DNA of 64,000 bases, from contig VXLW01000120.1 of assembly GCA_009841435.1 (NCBI GenBank), forward strand, positions 1-64,000, in the 5' to 3' direction. Below, piece after piece: positions 17,772 through 25,954 of this stretch; position 1 is the stretch's first letter, and each line of letters begins with the position of its first letter. Under the pieces are notes generated by a model. It saw nothing but the letters and a program-made list of their open reading frames with translations, made no database searches and was not told the DNA's origin. This DNA is from Dehalococcoidia bacterium (GTDB taxonomy: Bacteria; Chloroflexota; Dehalococcoidia; Tepidiformales; Tepidiformaceae). The translations under genes and the position numbers were made by a program.

Positions 17772-18881
17772 GTGACCAGGCCCACCGAACTGAGGACAGA
17801 ACGCCTTCTCCTCAGGCCGTTTCGGCTTTCGGACATCGACGATGTCCTCCGCTACGCCAGTGATCCCGAGTGGGCAGGGTTCTATCCACGGCCCTACGAC
17901 CGTGGGGTTACGGAACACATGGTTGCGCGATCGGTGGTGATCTCGTGGGAGAAGGAAGCCGTATTCGCGATGGAGTCCGAGGGTCGTGTGGTAGGTCTGG
18001 TGAGTCTCGAGGTTGATTCTGAGTCAAAGGCGGCCGAGTTGGGCTATGACCTTGCCAGGGACATGTGGGGACGAGGCCTGGCGACGGAGGCCGCGGCAGC
18101 CGTGGTCGACTGGGGATTCCGGGAGTACGGGCTTGCGCGAATCTTCGCGGAAGCGGACGCGCGCAACGGGCGTTCGCTGCGCGTCATGGAGAGGCTTGGA
18201 ATGACTCGCGAGGGCCTCCACCGGAGGGACCAGATCGAGCGAGGAGAACGCGAGATTGCCCGCTACGCGCTATTGAGGAGCGAGTGGAGTAGCCCTGGTG
18301 GAGCTCTGCCCTCCACCGTGCTCCCGTCCGGAGAATACGAGACGACCGATCGCAACCAGCTCCCCGAGCTGACAACCACACGGCTCGTACTGAGAAGGTT
18401 CCGTCCAAGCGATATCGAAGACGTCTATGCCTTTGCGGCCGACCCGGAGTGGAACCGTTACCTCGGGCTGCCCGAACCCTACTCCCGTCGCGACGCCGAG
18501 GAGTTCGTCGCGAAGGCCATGCTGTACGACCCCGAAGCAGTCTCCATGTGGGCAATTGTCCATGAAGAGCGGTGCTCCGGCAGCATCTACCTGCGCGGGG
18601 AGGGTCCCGGCTCTGCGACACTCGGCTACTCCATCGCCAGGCCACTCTGGGGGCGTGGACTGATGACCGAAGCAGCAAGCACAGTGGTCGCCCACGGTTT
18701 CGAGGACCGTGGGCTGGCCCGCATCTATGCCTTCGTGATCGTCGGCAACGACCCGTCGGCGCGGGTGCTTGAGAAGGTGGGGATGAAGCGCGAGGGCATC
18801 CTCCGCAGCAACCGCCTGGTTCACGGTGATCGCGTTGACGACCTCCTCTACTCCATCCTTCGAGAGGATTGGCAGGCCTAA
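17772..18881 (+). CDS. Tandem double GNAT acetyltransferase (RimJ/RimL type)
   Basis: A 369-residue fusion of two Acetyltransf_3 domains. Domain 1 spans about residues 3-175 ('TERLLLRPFRLSDIDDVLRYA', acetyl-CoA loop 'RDMWGRGLATEA', 'VMERLGMTREG'). Domain 2 spans about 195-368 ('TTRLVLRRFRPSDIEDVYAFA', 'RPLWGRGLMTEA', 'VLEKVGMKREG'). Both keep the pyrophosphate-binding loop, so both may be active on N-terminal or side-chain amines. The start is the GTG at 17772 with GGAG 7 nt upstream; an ATG at 17625 overlapping the previous stop would add 49 unconserved residues. Confidence 0.85.
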   Translation: MTRPTELRTERLLLRPFRLSDIDDVLRYASDPEWAGFYPRPYDRGVTEHMVARSVVISWEKEAVFAMESEGRVVGLVSLEVDSESKAAELGYDLARDMWGRGLATEAAAAVVDWGFREYGLARIFAEADARNGRSLRVMERLGMTREGLHRRDQIERGEREIARYALLRSEWSSPGGALPSTVLPSGEYETTDRNQLPELTTTRLVLRRFRPSDIEDVYAFAADPEWNRYLGLPEPYSRRDAEEFVAKAMLYDPEAVSMWAIVHEERCSGSIYLRGEGPGSATLGYSIARPLWGRGLMTEAASTVVAHGFEDRGLARIYAFVIVGNDPSARVLEKVGMKREGILRSNRLVHGDRVDDLLYSILREDWQA

Positions 18882-18885
18882 AGGC

Positions 18886-19368
18886 ATGGCCGGCCACGCT
18901 TCCGTAAGGGAGGTTCGCGACGAGGAGTTGGAAGCGGTCCTGGCCCTGTGGCGAGATGCCTACGGAACGGTAGGTGTGACAGATTCCCTCGGCGATGTCC
19001 TGCAGGCGGCGAATGGGGCCACTTCAGTAGTGCTGGTTGCCGAGGAGGAGGGGCGCATCGTCGGGACGGTCATCGGGGGCTTCGACGGCTGGCGGGGCAA
19101 CATTTACAGGCTGGCAGTGCATCCGGACTACCAGAGGCAGGGAATAGCTCGCAGGCTGGTCTGTGACCTGGAGGCTCGCCTCGCTGACATGGGGGCGAAG
19201 CGAATCACCGCCCTCGTCGAGAGGGACCACCTATGGGCCACGGGCTTCTGGGATGCTGTGGGGTACGGTCTCGACGCGGGGATGGGGAGGTACGTGCGCA
19301 ATCTCCAGAGCACCCCGCCTAGGCGTTGGCTCCCCGGCGAGGATTCGAACCTCGAACCTAGCGGTTAA
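18886..19368 (+). CDS. GNAT acetyltransferase; C-terminus runs into tRNA-Asn antisense
   Basis: A 160-residue GNAT with acetyl-CoA loop 'VHPDYQRQGIARRLVC' and the preceding strand 'IVGTVIGGFDGWRGNIYRLAV'; the closest style is the YpeA/RimI-like single-domain group. It begins 4 nt after the double-GNAT stop and is likely co-transcribed with it. The domain proper ends at about residue 145 ('GRYVRNL'). The last 15 codons read through the complement of the tRNA-Asn gene and end in 'LPGEDSNLEPSG', a tail that recurs wherever an ORF runs antisense into a tRNA. Confidence 0.82.
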   Translation: MAGHASVREVRDEELEAVLALWRDAYGTVGVTDSLGDVLQAANGATSVVLVAEEEGRIVGTVIGGFDGWRGNIYRLAVHPDYQRQGIARRLVCDLEARLADMGAKRITALVERDHLWATGFWDAVGYGLDAGMGRYVRNLQSTPPRRWLPGEDSNLEPSG

Positions 19369-19401
19369 CAGCCGCTCGCTCTACCGTTGAGCTACCGGGG
19401 A
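19327..19401 (-). tRNA. tRNA-Asn (anticodon GTT)
   Basis: 75 nt including an encoded CCA. The acceptor arms TCCCCGG and CCGGGGA pair fully, with discriminator G. The anticodon loop reads CTGTTAA, giving GUU (Asn), and the T-arm carries the GGTTCGAATCC motif. The gene is transcribed leftwards, and its 3' half is overlapped by the end of the GNAT gene on the other strand. Confidence 0.97.
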
Positions 19402-19490
19402 ACGGGCTCTCAGTTTCCGGCGGGGCGGGGGAACGGGCAACAGGTGAGGGCCGCCCGATCCGCTCTGCCAGCCCCTATCGGGGGCTCTGC

Positions 19491-19496
19491 TACAGT
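19491..19496 (+). promoter_or_regulatory. -10 box of a leaderless aarF-like transcript
   Basis: TACAGT lies exactly 6 nt before the ATG at 19503, so transcription would begin at or next to the start codon. No Shine-Dalgarno is present. Confidence 0.5.
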
Positions 19497-19502
19497 GGAT
19501 TT

Positions 19503-20840
19503 ATGGCCAGGATTCACACGGGTCTCCAACCCCTTCCCTGGCCCCGACGCATCTGGCGGTTCCTGCTCGTTGCCTGGAACTTCGTCGTCCTCTACCTGGG
19601 ATACAAGCGCATCCAGAAGACGCCCGGTCTGAGCGAGGCGGAGCGCAAGGCGCGCTACCGCGACCAGCACCGCGCGACGGGCGAAAGGCTCTACCGGCTG
19701 GCGATCCGGATGCAGGGGCTGCTGATCAAGTCGTGCCAGTTCCTCAGCAGTCGGGCGGACGTGGCGCCGCCGGAGCTGGTAGCGGTGCTGAGCCGGCTGC
19801 AGGATTCGGTGCCGCCACGGTCGTACGAGGAGATTGCGGGGCAGGTGCGGCGGGAGCTGGGGGCGGCGCCGGAGGAGGCGTTCGCGAGCTTCGAACGCGA
19901 GCCGATCGCGGCGGCGTCGCTGGCGCAGGTGCACCGGGCGGTCACGCACGACGGTCGCGAGGTGGCGGTGAAGGTGCAGTACCCAGGCATCTCGCGGGTG
20001 GTGGAGACGGACCTCCGCAGCATCAGCATCCTGATCGAGATCCTGGCGCGTATCGAGCGGCGCTGGGACTTCCGCATGCTGATCGCGGAGATCGCGGACT
20101 ACACGCCGCGGGAGCTCGACTTCGTGGCGGAGGGGCGGAGCGCGGAGCGGGTAGCGCGAGAGCTTTCGCACCGGACGGACGTGCGCGTCCCGGAGATCAT
20201 CTGGGAGCACACCGAGCGGCGCGTCTTGACGATGGAGTACATCGACGGCATCAAGATCTCGGCGACGGACGAGCTGGTGGGGGCGGGGATCGACCCGGAC
20301 GTGGTGGCGCGCATCATGATGGAGGCGTACTGCGAGCAGATCCTCGTGAACGGTTTCTTCCACGCGGACCCGCACCCGGGGAACCTGCTGGTGCTGCCGG
20401 GTCCGGTGGTGGTGTTTCTCGATTTCGGCATGAGCAAGCACCTGCCCGACGACTTCCGCAAGACCTACAACCTCTTCACGCTGGCCGTCCTGAGCCAGAA
20501 CGACGCGGGCATGCTGAAGGGATTCCAGGACCTCGGGTTCAAGACCCGGTACGACGACCCGGAGATGCTGGTGGCGCTGGGGCGCTCCTTCTTCGAGTCC
20601 GCGGGGCCGGAGCAGCGTCCCTACGCCGACGCCGAAGTGATCGGCGAGGTGAACGAGCGGCTCGCGCGGCTGCTGTCGGAGAACCCGGTGACGGAGATGC
20701 CGCCGGACATCCTGCTGATCCTGCGCGTGCTGGGGCTGATGAGCGGTCTGCAGAAGCGGCTCGACAGCACGGTGGACGTGGCGGAAACGATCACGCCGTT
20801 CGCGGAGGCGCAGATCGCGGGCGAGGCGGCTGGAAGCTAG
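19503..20840 (+). CDS. ABC1/AarF/UbiB-family atypical kinase
   Basis: A 445-residue member of the UbiB/ADCK family, ATPases that support quinone and isoprenoid-lipid metabolism at the membrane. It has an N-terminal hydrophobic segment (residues 18-34), the alanine-rich nucleotide loop 'IAAASLAQVHRA' (135-146), Lys157 in 'VAVKVQYP', 'ELDFVAEG', the catalytic 'FFHADPHPGNLL' and metal-binding 'FLDFGMSKHL'. The family-defining KxGQ motif reads K-S-C-Q here (residues 76-79), an unusual Gly to Cys change. It is followed by a HEPN protein; no quinone biosynthesis gene is nearby. Confidence 0.88.
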   Translation: MARIHTGLQPLPWPRRIWRFLLVAWNFVVLYLGYKRIQKTPGLSEAERKARYRDQHRATGERLYRLAIRMQGLLIKSCQFLSSRADVAPPELVAVLSRLQDSVPPRSYEEIAGQVRRELGAAPEEAFASFEREPIAAASLAQVHRAVTHDGREVAVKVQYPGISRVVETDLRSISILIEILARIERRWDFRMLIAEIADYTPRELDFVAEGRSAERVARELSHRTDVRVPEIIWEHTERRVLTMEYIDGIKISATDELVGAGIDPDVVARIMMEAYCEQILVNGFFHADPHPGNLLVLPGPVVVFLDFGMSKHLPDDFRKTYNLFTLAVLSQNDAGMLKGFQDLGFKTRYDDPEMLVALGRSFFESAGPEQRPYADAEVIGEVNERLARLLSENPVTEMPPDILLILRVLGLMSGLQKRLDSTVDVAETITPFAEAQIAGEAAGS

Positions 20841-20924
20841 CAGGATCCTGCGTGGCAGGCCGGACAACATGGCATCTGGCTCCCCCAGCAGGTAAAGTTG
20901 ACTCGAACAACGGAGGCGAGACGA

Positions 20925-21308
20925 ATGGTGTCCAGCGACCCGAGCGTGATCGCAGACCATGAGAGCCAGGCGCGGGAGTTCCTCGAGAAGGCGCGTGACT
21001 ACCTGAGCGCCGGCGACCTGCACCAGGCGTCCGAGAAGGGCTGGGGGGCGGCTGCCCACATGGCGAAGGCCGTGGCAGTCGCCCAGGGGTGGGAGTACGA
21101 GACGCACGCCGACTTCAGCGTTGTCCTGAACCAAGCGTGGCAGGCCACCGGCAACGATCGCCTGCGAGATCTCCGGGGGATTGCGAACGAATTGCATGGC
21201 AATTACTACCGGCGCAAGCGGCACCTGAATGCCGAGGTCATCGAGCAGGACATCGAGAGCGTGGCGGAACTCATGGCGGCGTTGGTGCCGCTGGCGGGCG
21301 AAAGCTAA
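20925..21308 (+). CDS. PaREP1/HEPN-like helical protein
   Basis: A 127-residue all-helical protein. The stretch 'YLSAGDLHQASEKGWGAAAHMAKAVA' (about residues 26-51, landmarks only) followed by 'GWEYETH' and the late 'ELHGNYYRR' matches PaREP1/HEPN-related proteins. HEPN proteins can be RNases or nucleotide-binding partners. The classic RxxxxH motif is not obvious here, so activity is unclear. ATG 20925 is preceded by GGAGGCGAG; the open frame starts at a TTG 27 nt earlier. No partner nucleotidyltransferase is adjacent. Confidence 0.65.
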   Translation: MVSSDPSVIADHESQAREFLEKARDYLSAGDLHQASEKGWGAAAHMAKAVAVAQGWEYETHADFSVVLNQAWQATGNDRLRDLRGIANELHGNYYRRKRHLNAEVIEQDIESVAELMAALVPLAGES

Positions 21309-21342
21309 ACATTTCTCGCTAGCGCTATCCCGCCCGATTCGC

Positions 21343-21348
21343 TAGTCT
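21343..21348 (+). promoter_or_regulatory. -10 box of the pyr operon
   Basis: TAGTCT, placed so that transcription would start around 21355, immediately before the PyrR-binding hairpin at 21356. Confidence 0.5.
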
Positions 21349-21355
21349 TGGTTAG

Positions 21356-21388
21356 CCCTTTAAGGCGGTCCCGAGAGGCTGCCAAGGG
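21356..21388 (+). promoter_or_regulatory. PyrR-binding RNA hairpin in the pyr leader
   Basis: The RNA forms an outer CCCTT/AAGGG stem, an inner GGC-G/CTGCC stem and the loop sequence TCCCGAGAGG, which carries the hallmark of PyrR-binding loops (conserved purine-rich GAGAGG). Its 3' strand overlaps the AAGGGAGGAGG Shine-Dalgarno (21384-21394) of the leader peptide. UMP-bound PyrR would therefore be expected to stabilise the hairpin and block translation, as known for the mycobacterial pyr leader. Confidence 0.85.
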
Positions 21389-21401
21389 AGGAGGCGCCGC
21401 C

Positions 21402-21464
21402 ATGAGCGGCTGGCCCTGCGCAGGCCCGAATACCCCCCACCTGACCGAGGCGTTCCCGCTGTGA
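21402..21464 (+). CDS. pyr operon leader peptide (20 aa)
   Basis: A 20-codon ORF, MSGWPCAGPNTPHLTEAFPL, with a strong GGGAGGAGG Shine-Dalgarno 7 nt upstream. Its TGA (21462-21464) overlaps the pyrR GTG (21461-21463). pyrR itself lacks any ribosome-binding site, so its translation probably depends on ribosomes finishing this peptide. The peptide sequence itself may not matter. Confidence 0.7.
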   Translation: MSGWPCAGPNTPHLTEAFPL

Positions 21465-22015
21465 GTCCCGTTGAGTTGCAACGGGGCCAGGAAGTCGCGC
21501 GCACGATCCGGCGGCTCGCGCACGAGATCGTCGAGAGCAACGGCGGCGCGGAGGACCTGGTGCTGGTGGGGCTGCTGACGCGGGGTGCGCCCCTGGCGGG
21601 ACGGCTGGCGTCGGCGATCGAGGCGTTCGAGGGCGAGTGCCCGCCGGTCGGGCGGCTCGACGTGGGGCTGTACCGGGACGACGTGGCCCACCGCGACCCC
21701 CCTGCTCCCGTACGCCCCAGCGACATCCCCCTCGGGGTCGACGGCGCCACCGTGGTGCTCGTCGACGACGTGCTCTACACGGGACGCACGATCCGGGCGG
21801 CGATGGACGCAATCATGGACTTCGGGCGGCCGGCGCGGGTGCGCCTGGCGGTGATGGTGGACCGCGGCCACCGCGAGCTGCCGATTCGCCCCGACTTCGT
21901 TGGCCGCAACATCCCGACGGCGCCCTCGCAAACGGTCGAGGTGCGGTTGGCGGAAACAGACGGCGAGGACGCGATCTACCTGATGGAGGGAGCCGACAGT
22001 CATGGTGAGCATTGA
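21461..22015 (+). CDS. pyrR: Bifunctional pyr operon regulator / uracil phosphoribosyltransferase
   Basis: A 184-residue PyrR: binds pyr mRNA with UMP/UTP and usually has weak uracil phosphoribosyltransferase activity. The PRPP-binding motif is 'VVLVDDVLYTGRTIRAAMD' (about residues 98-116), and 'LVGLLTRGAPLA' and 'VGRNIPTAP' are also conserved. It starts at the GTG overlapping the leader-peptide stop and is followed by pyrB with a 14-nt overlap. Together with the hairpin at 21356 it forms an autoregulatory loop. Confidence 0.95.
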   Translation: MSPVELQRGQEVARTIRRLAHEIVESNGGAEDLVLVGLLTRGAPLAGRLASAIEAFEGECPPVGRLDVGLYRDDVAHRDPPAPVRPSDIPLGVDGATVVLVDDVLYTGRTIRAAMDAIMDFGRPARVRLAVMVDRGHRELPIRPDFVGRNIPTAPSQTVEVRLAETDGEDAIYLMEGADSHGEH

Positions 22016-23027
22016 ACCGGCCGCCCCGACAGCCACCGAGCCGGAAGAGCAGCAGGGGCCGGCCGTCACGGAGGACCCCGCCGTCTGGGCGCGGAAGGAC
22101 CTGCTCGATACGGACACGCTCTCGGCCGAGGAGATCGACCTCGTGCTGGAGACGGCAGACGCGATGGCGGAAGTGCGGGAGCGGCCCGTGGGCCGGGTGG
22201 CGACACTGCGGGGCACGACCGTCGTGACCCTCTTCTACGAGAACAGCACGCGCACGCGGGCCAGCTTCGAGATCGCGGCGAAGGCGATGGGCGCCGACGT
22301 CATCAACCTCGCGGCGTCGGGGAGCAGCGTCGGCAAGGGGGAGTCGCTGGTCGATACGGTGCGGACGATCGAGGCAGTGGGGGCGGACGTGGTGGTGATG
22401 CGCCACCCGAACTCGGGGGCGGCGGCGCTGGCAGCGCGGCACACGAGCGCGAGCGTCGTGAACGGCGGGGACGGGTCGCACGCGCACCCGACGCAGGCGC
22501 TGCTCGACCTGTACACGATGCGCCGGCACGTAGGCGAGATCGAGGGTCGCAAGGTCGTCATCGTGGGCGACATCCTCCACAGCCGCGTGGCGCGCTCGAA
22601 CCTGTGGGCGCTACAGGCGGCGGGGGCGCAGGTGACGCTCTGCGGTCCAGCAACGCTGCTGCCGCAGTCGCTGCGCTCGCTGCCAGGATACGAGGGACCG
22701 GGGGGCTGCGAGGTGACGACCGACCTCGAGGGGGCGCTGACGGGCGCGGACGTGGTGATGGCGCTCCGCATCCAGCGGGAACGGCAGGACCAGGGCCTGC
22801 TGCCCTCCCTGCGCGAATACATCCGGCAGTACCAGATCACAGAGGAGCGGCTGGCGCGGGCGAACGCAGGGGCGCTGGTGATGCACCCCGGCCCAATGAA
22901 CGAGGGGGTCGAGATCGCGCCCGAGGTGGCGCACGGGTTGCGCTCGGTGGTGGAGGAGCAGGTCACGAACGGGGTGGCGGTGCGCATGGCCATCCTCTAC
23001 CTGATGGCGACGGCGAGGCGGCGATGA
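22002..23027 (+). CDS. pyrB: Aspartate carbamoyltransferase catalytic subunit
   Basis: Condenses carbamoyl phosphate with aspartate, the second step of UMP synthesis. The carbamoyl-phosphate motif is 'FYENSTRTRASFEIAAK' (residues 78-94), with 'GDGSHAHPTQALLDLYT' and the aspartate-binding 'MHPGPMNEGVEI' also present. At 341 residues it has a 30-residue N-terminal extension relative to E. coli PyrB; the GTG at 22005 is an alternative start. No regulatory pyrI gene is present, as is usual outside enterobacteria. The stop overlaps pyrC. Confidence 0.96.
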   Translation: MVSIEPAAPTATEPEEQQGPAVTEDPAVWARKDLLDTDTLSAEEIDLVLETADAMAEVRERPVGRVATLRGTTVVTLFYENSTRTRASFEIAAKAMGADVINLAASGSSVGKGESLVDTVRTIEAVGADVVVMRHPNSGAAALAARHTSASVVNGGDGSHAHPTQALLDLYTMRRHVGEIEGRKVVIVGDILHSRVARSNLWALQAAGAQVTLCGPATLLPQSLRSLPGYEGPGGCEVTTDLEGALTGADVVMALRIQRERQDQGLLPSLREYIRQYQITEERLARANAGALVMHPGPMNEGVEIAPEVAHGLRSVVEEQVTNGVAVRMAILYLMATARRR

Positions 23028-24346
23028 GGGCATTGCTGATTCGCGGGGGACGGCTGATCGACCCGGCATCGGGTCGGGACGAGCAGGGCGATGTGCTCAT
23101 CGAAAACGGTCGCGTGAGCGCGGTCGGGGGCAACCTGTCCGGCGACGGGGCGGAGGTGGTGGACGCGGCGGGGTGCATCGTGACGCCGGGGTTCATCGAC
23201 CTGCACGCGCACCTGCGCGAGCCCGGGTTCGAGCAGAAGGGCACGCTGGCAACGGAGACGGAGGCGGCGCTGCGGGGAGGCTTCACGACAGCGTGCGCGA
23301 TGCCGAACACGGACCCGGCGCCGGACAGCGCTCCGGCGGTCGAGGGATTCCTGAAGCTGGTGGCGCAGAAGGCGCGCGTGCGCGTCCTGCCGGTGGGGTC
23401 GACGACAGTTGGGCGCAGGGGGGAGCGGCTGGCGGCGCTGAGCGAACTGGCGGAGGCAGGGTGCGTCGCGCTGAGCGACGACGGCAGCCCGGTTCCCGGC
23501 GGCAACCTGATGCGGAACGCGCTCACGCTGGCGGGGGCGCTGGGGCTGGCGGTGGCGGAGCACTGCGACGAGCCCTCGCTGAGCGGGAAGGGCTCGATGC
23601 ACGAAGGCGCGGTGAGCGAACGGCTGGGGCTGGAGGGGCAGCCGGCGGCGGCGGAGACGGTCGCGATAGCCCGAAACATCGAACTCTGCGAGCTTACCGG
23701 CGGACGTTTCCACATCATGCACGTGACGACGGCGAGAGGCGTAGAGCAAGTGGCGCACGCGAAGGAGCGTGGGTTGCCGGTGACGTGCGAGGTCACCCCC
23801 AGCCATCTCTTCCTGACCGACGAGGCGGTCGCGGGGAGCGACCTGACTCCCGCCTATGACACCTCGGCGAAGGTGAACCCGCCACTGCGCACCGAGACGG
23901 ACCGGCTGGCCCTGCTGGCAGGCGTCAATTCGGGCGTGATCGACGCGATCGCGACGGACCACGCGCCGCACGCGCCGGAAGAGAAGCTGCGGGAGTTCGA
24001 CCACGCGCCGTTCGGCATCAGCTGCGCCGAGACGGCGCTCGCGACGGTTACGACGCTCGTGTCGCGCGGGGAGCTTGAGCTGGGCGCGACGCTACGGGCG
24101 CTGACGCAGGGACCGGCGGAGACGTTCGCGCTCGATGGCCATGTTCCGGGCATCGGAACGCTCGCGGTCGGAGCGCCCGGTGACGTGACGGTGTTCAACC
24201 CCGAGGAGCGCTGGACGGTCGACCCGGCGGCGTTCGCGTCGAAGGGGAAGAACACGCCGCTTGCGGGTCTCGAACTGCAGGGGCGGGTGCGGGCAGTCGT
24301 GGTCGGCGGTGAGCTGCGGCATGTGCTGGAGGCGGCGCATGTCTAG
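23024..24346 (+). CDS. pyrC: Dihydroorotase
   Basis: A 440-residue class I dihydroorotase: cyclises carbamoyl-aspartate. The metal-binding 'FIDLHAHLREPG' near residue 55, 'VAEHCDEPSL', 'FHIMHVTTARG' and 'IATDHAPHAPEEK' supply the His/Asp ligands. A 'LSDDGSP' segment sits at the active site where class I enzymes commonly have Asp and a modified residue. The ATG overlaps the pyrB stop (ATGA), and the end overlaps the carA start by 8 nt. Confidence 0.95.
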   Translation: MRALLIRGGRLIDPASGRDEQGDVLIENGRVSAVGGNLSGDGAEVVDAAGCIVTPGFIDLHAHLREPGFEQKGTLATETEAALRGGFTTACAMPNTDPAPDSAPAVEGFLKLVAQKARVRVLPVGSTTVGRRGERLAALSELAEAGCVALSDDGSPVPGGNLMRNALTLAGALGLAVAEHCDEPSLSGKGSMHEGAVSERLGLEGQPAAAETVAIARNIELCELTGGRFHIMHVTTARGVEQVAHAKERGLPVTCEVTPSHLFLTDEAVAGSDLTPAYDTSAKVNPPLRTETDRLALLAGVNSGVIDAIATDHAPHAPEEKLREFDHAPFGISCAETALATVTTLVSRGELELGATLRALTQGPAETFALDGHVPGIGTLAVGAPGDVTVFNPEERWTVDPAAFASKGKNTPLAGLELQGRVRAVVVGGELRHVLEAAHV

Positions 24347-25505
24347 CGCGAGGCTGGTGCTCGCCGACGGGAGCGTCTTCGAGGGCCGCGCGGTGGGCGC
24401 GACCGGGTCGGTGGGCGGCGAGGTGGTGTTCAACACCTCGATGACGGGCTACCAGGAGATGCTGACGGACCCCTCCTACGCGGGGCAACTGCTCACGCTG
24501 ACCTACCCGATGATCGGGAACTACGGGGTCGATACGGCGGTGGAGGAGTCGGGGCAGATCCAGCCGCGGGGGCTGATCGTGCGCGAGGTGGCGCCGGTCT
24601 CGAGCCATCCGCTTTCGACGAGCGACCTCGCGACGTTCCTGGCCGAGCGCGGCGTGGTCGCCATCGACGGGGTCGACACGCGCGCGATCACGCGGCGCAT
24701 CCGGCGTCACGGCGTGATGCTGGGCGTGATCACGACGGAGCCGGTCGAGGAGGCGCAGGAGCGCGTCCGCACGCTCCCCGGGTACGACGGTATCGACTGG
24801 GCGTCGCAGGTCTCGACGGGGAAGCAGTACGCCTGGGAGTCGTTCGCGGAGAAGCACGAGCTCCGGCCTGCCATGGAGTCGCGCTCGAACAAGGCGATCG
24901 TGAAGCCTGAGGGAGCGGAGGCGGCGGGGAGTCCGAAGCGAGTCGTGCTCATCGACGGCGGGGTGAAGCGCAACATCATGCGTTCGCTCGTCGCGCGAAA
25001 CTGCGAGGTGACCGTTCTCCCCATCGACGCGAACGCGGAGGAGGTGCTCGCGCTCAGGCCGGACGGCGTCCTGTGGTCGCCGGGGCCGGGCGACCCGCAG
25101 GTGCAGAACGCGCAGGTCGAGGAAACCCGCAAGCTGATCGGGAGGGTTCCCCTGTTCGGGATCTGCCTGGGCCACCAGGTAATCGCGCGGGCGCTGGGGG
25201 CGGGCACGTTCAAGCTGCCGTTCGGGCACCGGGGCGGGAACCACCCCGTTCGCGACGAGCGCACGGGCACCGTGACGATCACGGCGCAGAACCACGGCTA
25301 CGCGGTCGACCCCGAGCATCTGGCGGCATCAGCGGCGGTAAGCCACGTGAACCTGAACGACGGCACGGTCGAAGGGCTCAGCATGAGTGACGAGCCGGTG
25401 ATGACCATCCAGTACCACTCGGAAGCCAGTCCGGGGCCACTCGACAGCATGGGGATGTTCGACCGCTTCGTGGAGATGATGGACTCGGCAGGAGGCAGGC
25501 GATGA
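24339..25505 (+). CDS. carA: Carbamoyl-phosphate synthase small (glutaminase) subunit
   Basis: A 388-residue class-I amidotransferase subunit that delivers ammonia from glutamine to CarB. The N-terminal domain holds 'FNTSMTGYQEMLTDPSY'. The nucleophile is the Cys of 'FGICLGHQVIA', and the His/Glu pair is in 'QYHSEASPGP'. It overlaps pyrC and the following GNAT gene (ATGA), so two unrelated small genes separate it from carB. Confidence 0.96.
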   Translation: MSSARLVLADGSVFEGRAVGATGSVGGEVVFNTSMTGYQEMLTDPSYAGQLLTLTYPMIGNYGVDTAVEESGQIQPRGLIVREVAPVSSHPLSTSDLATFLAERGVVAIDGVDTRAITRRIRRHGVMLGVITTEPVEEAQERVRTLPGYDGIDWASQVSTGKQYAWESFAEKHELRPAMESRSNKAIVKPEGAEAAGSPKRVVLIDGGVKRNIMRSLVARNCEVTVLPIDANAEEVLALRPDGVLWSPGPGDPQVQNAQVEETRKLIGRVPLFGICLGHQVIARALGAGTFKLPFGHRGGNHPVRDERTGTVTITAQNHGYAVDPEHLAASAAVSHVNLNDGTVEGLSMSDEPVMTIQYHSEASPGPLDSMGMFDRFVEMMDSAGGRR

Positions 25506-25954
25506 CGCGCACCACGGCCATGCGGCAGGCGACAACGGACGACGCGGCTGCCGTCGCCTCCATCGCGCACGCCCTCCGCGACGAGTCGAACACGAGCCTT
25601 CCGCCAAACCTCGACACCGACATGGCACGAGGCTGGCTGTCGCGCATCGGGGAGCGCGGGGCCGCGGCGATCGCGCTCGATGGGTCGATTCCGGTGGCGT
25701 TCGGGATGGTCGAAGCGAGCCCGGACGAGCCGGAGACGGCCGAGCTCGGGGTCTGGGTGCTGCCCGACCACCGCCAGCGGGGAATCGCCACGCAGCTCGC
25801 GGAGGAGCTGCTGGCGCTCGCACGTGAGCGCGGCCTGCGCCGTATCCGCGGGCGGCTGCCCGAGGGTAACGAGCCCGCGCTCAGCTTCCTCTCTTCCATC
25901 GGGGGGATGGTTCCCCTGCGCAACCCCGACATGACGTTCGAGTTGCCCCTTTAG
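25502..25954 (+). CDS. GNAT acetyltransferase within the pyr operon
   Basis: A 150-residue single-domain GNAT. The acetyl-CoA loop is 'LPDHRQRGIATQLAEELLALA' (about residues 81-101, landmarks), preceded by the strand 'ETAELGVWV'. It overlaps the carA stop by 4 nt and abuts the next gene, so it is translated as part of the pyrimidine operon. Substrate unknown. Confidence 0.82.
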   Translation: MTRTTAMRQATTDDAAAVASIAHALRDESNTSLPPNLDTDMARGWLSRIGERGAAAIALDGSIPVAFGMVEASPDEPETAELGVWVLPDHRQRGIATQLAEELLALARERGLRRIRGRLPEGNEPALSFLSSIGGMVPLRNPDMTFELPL

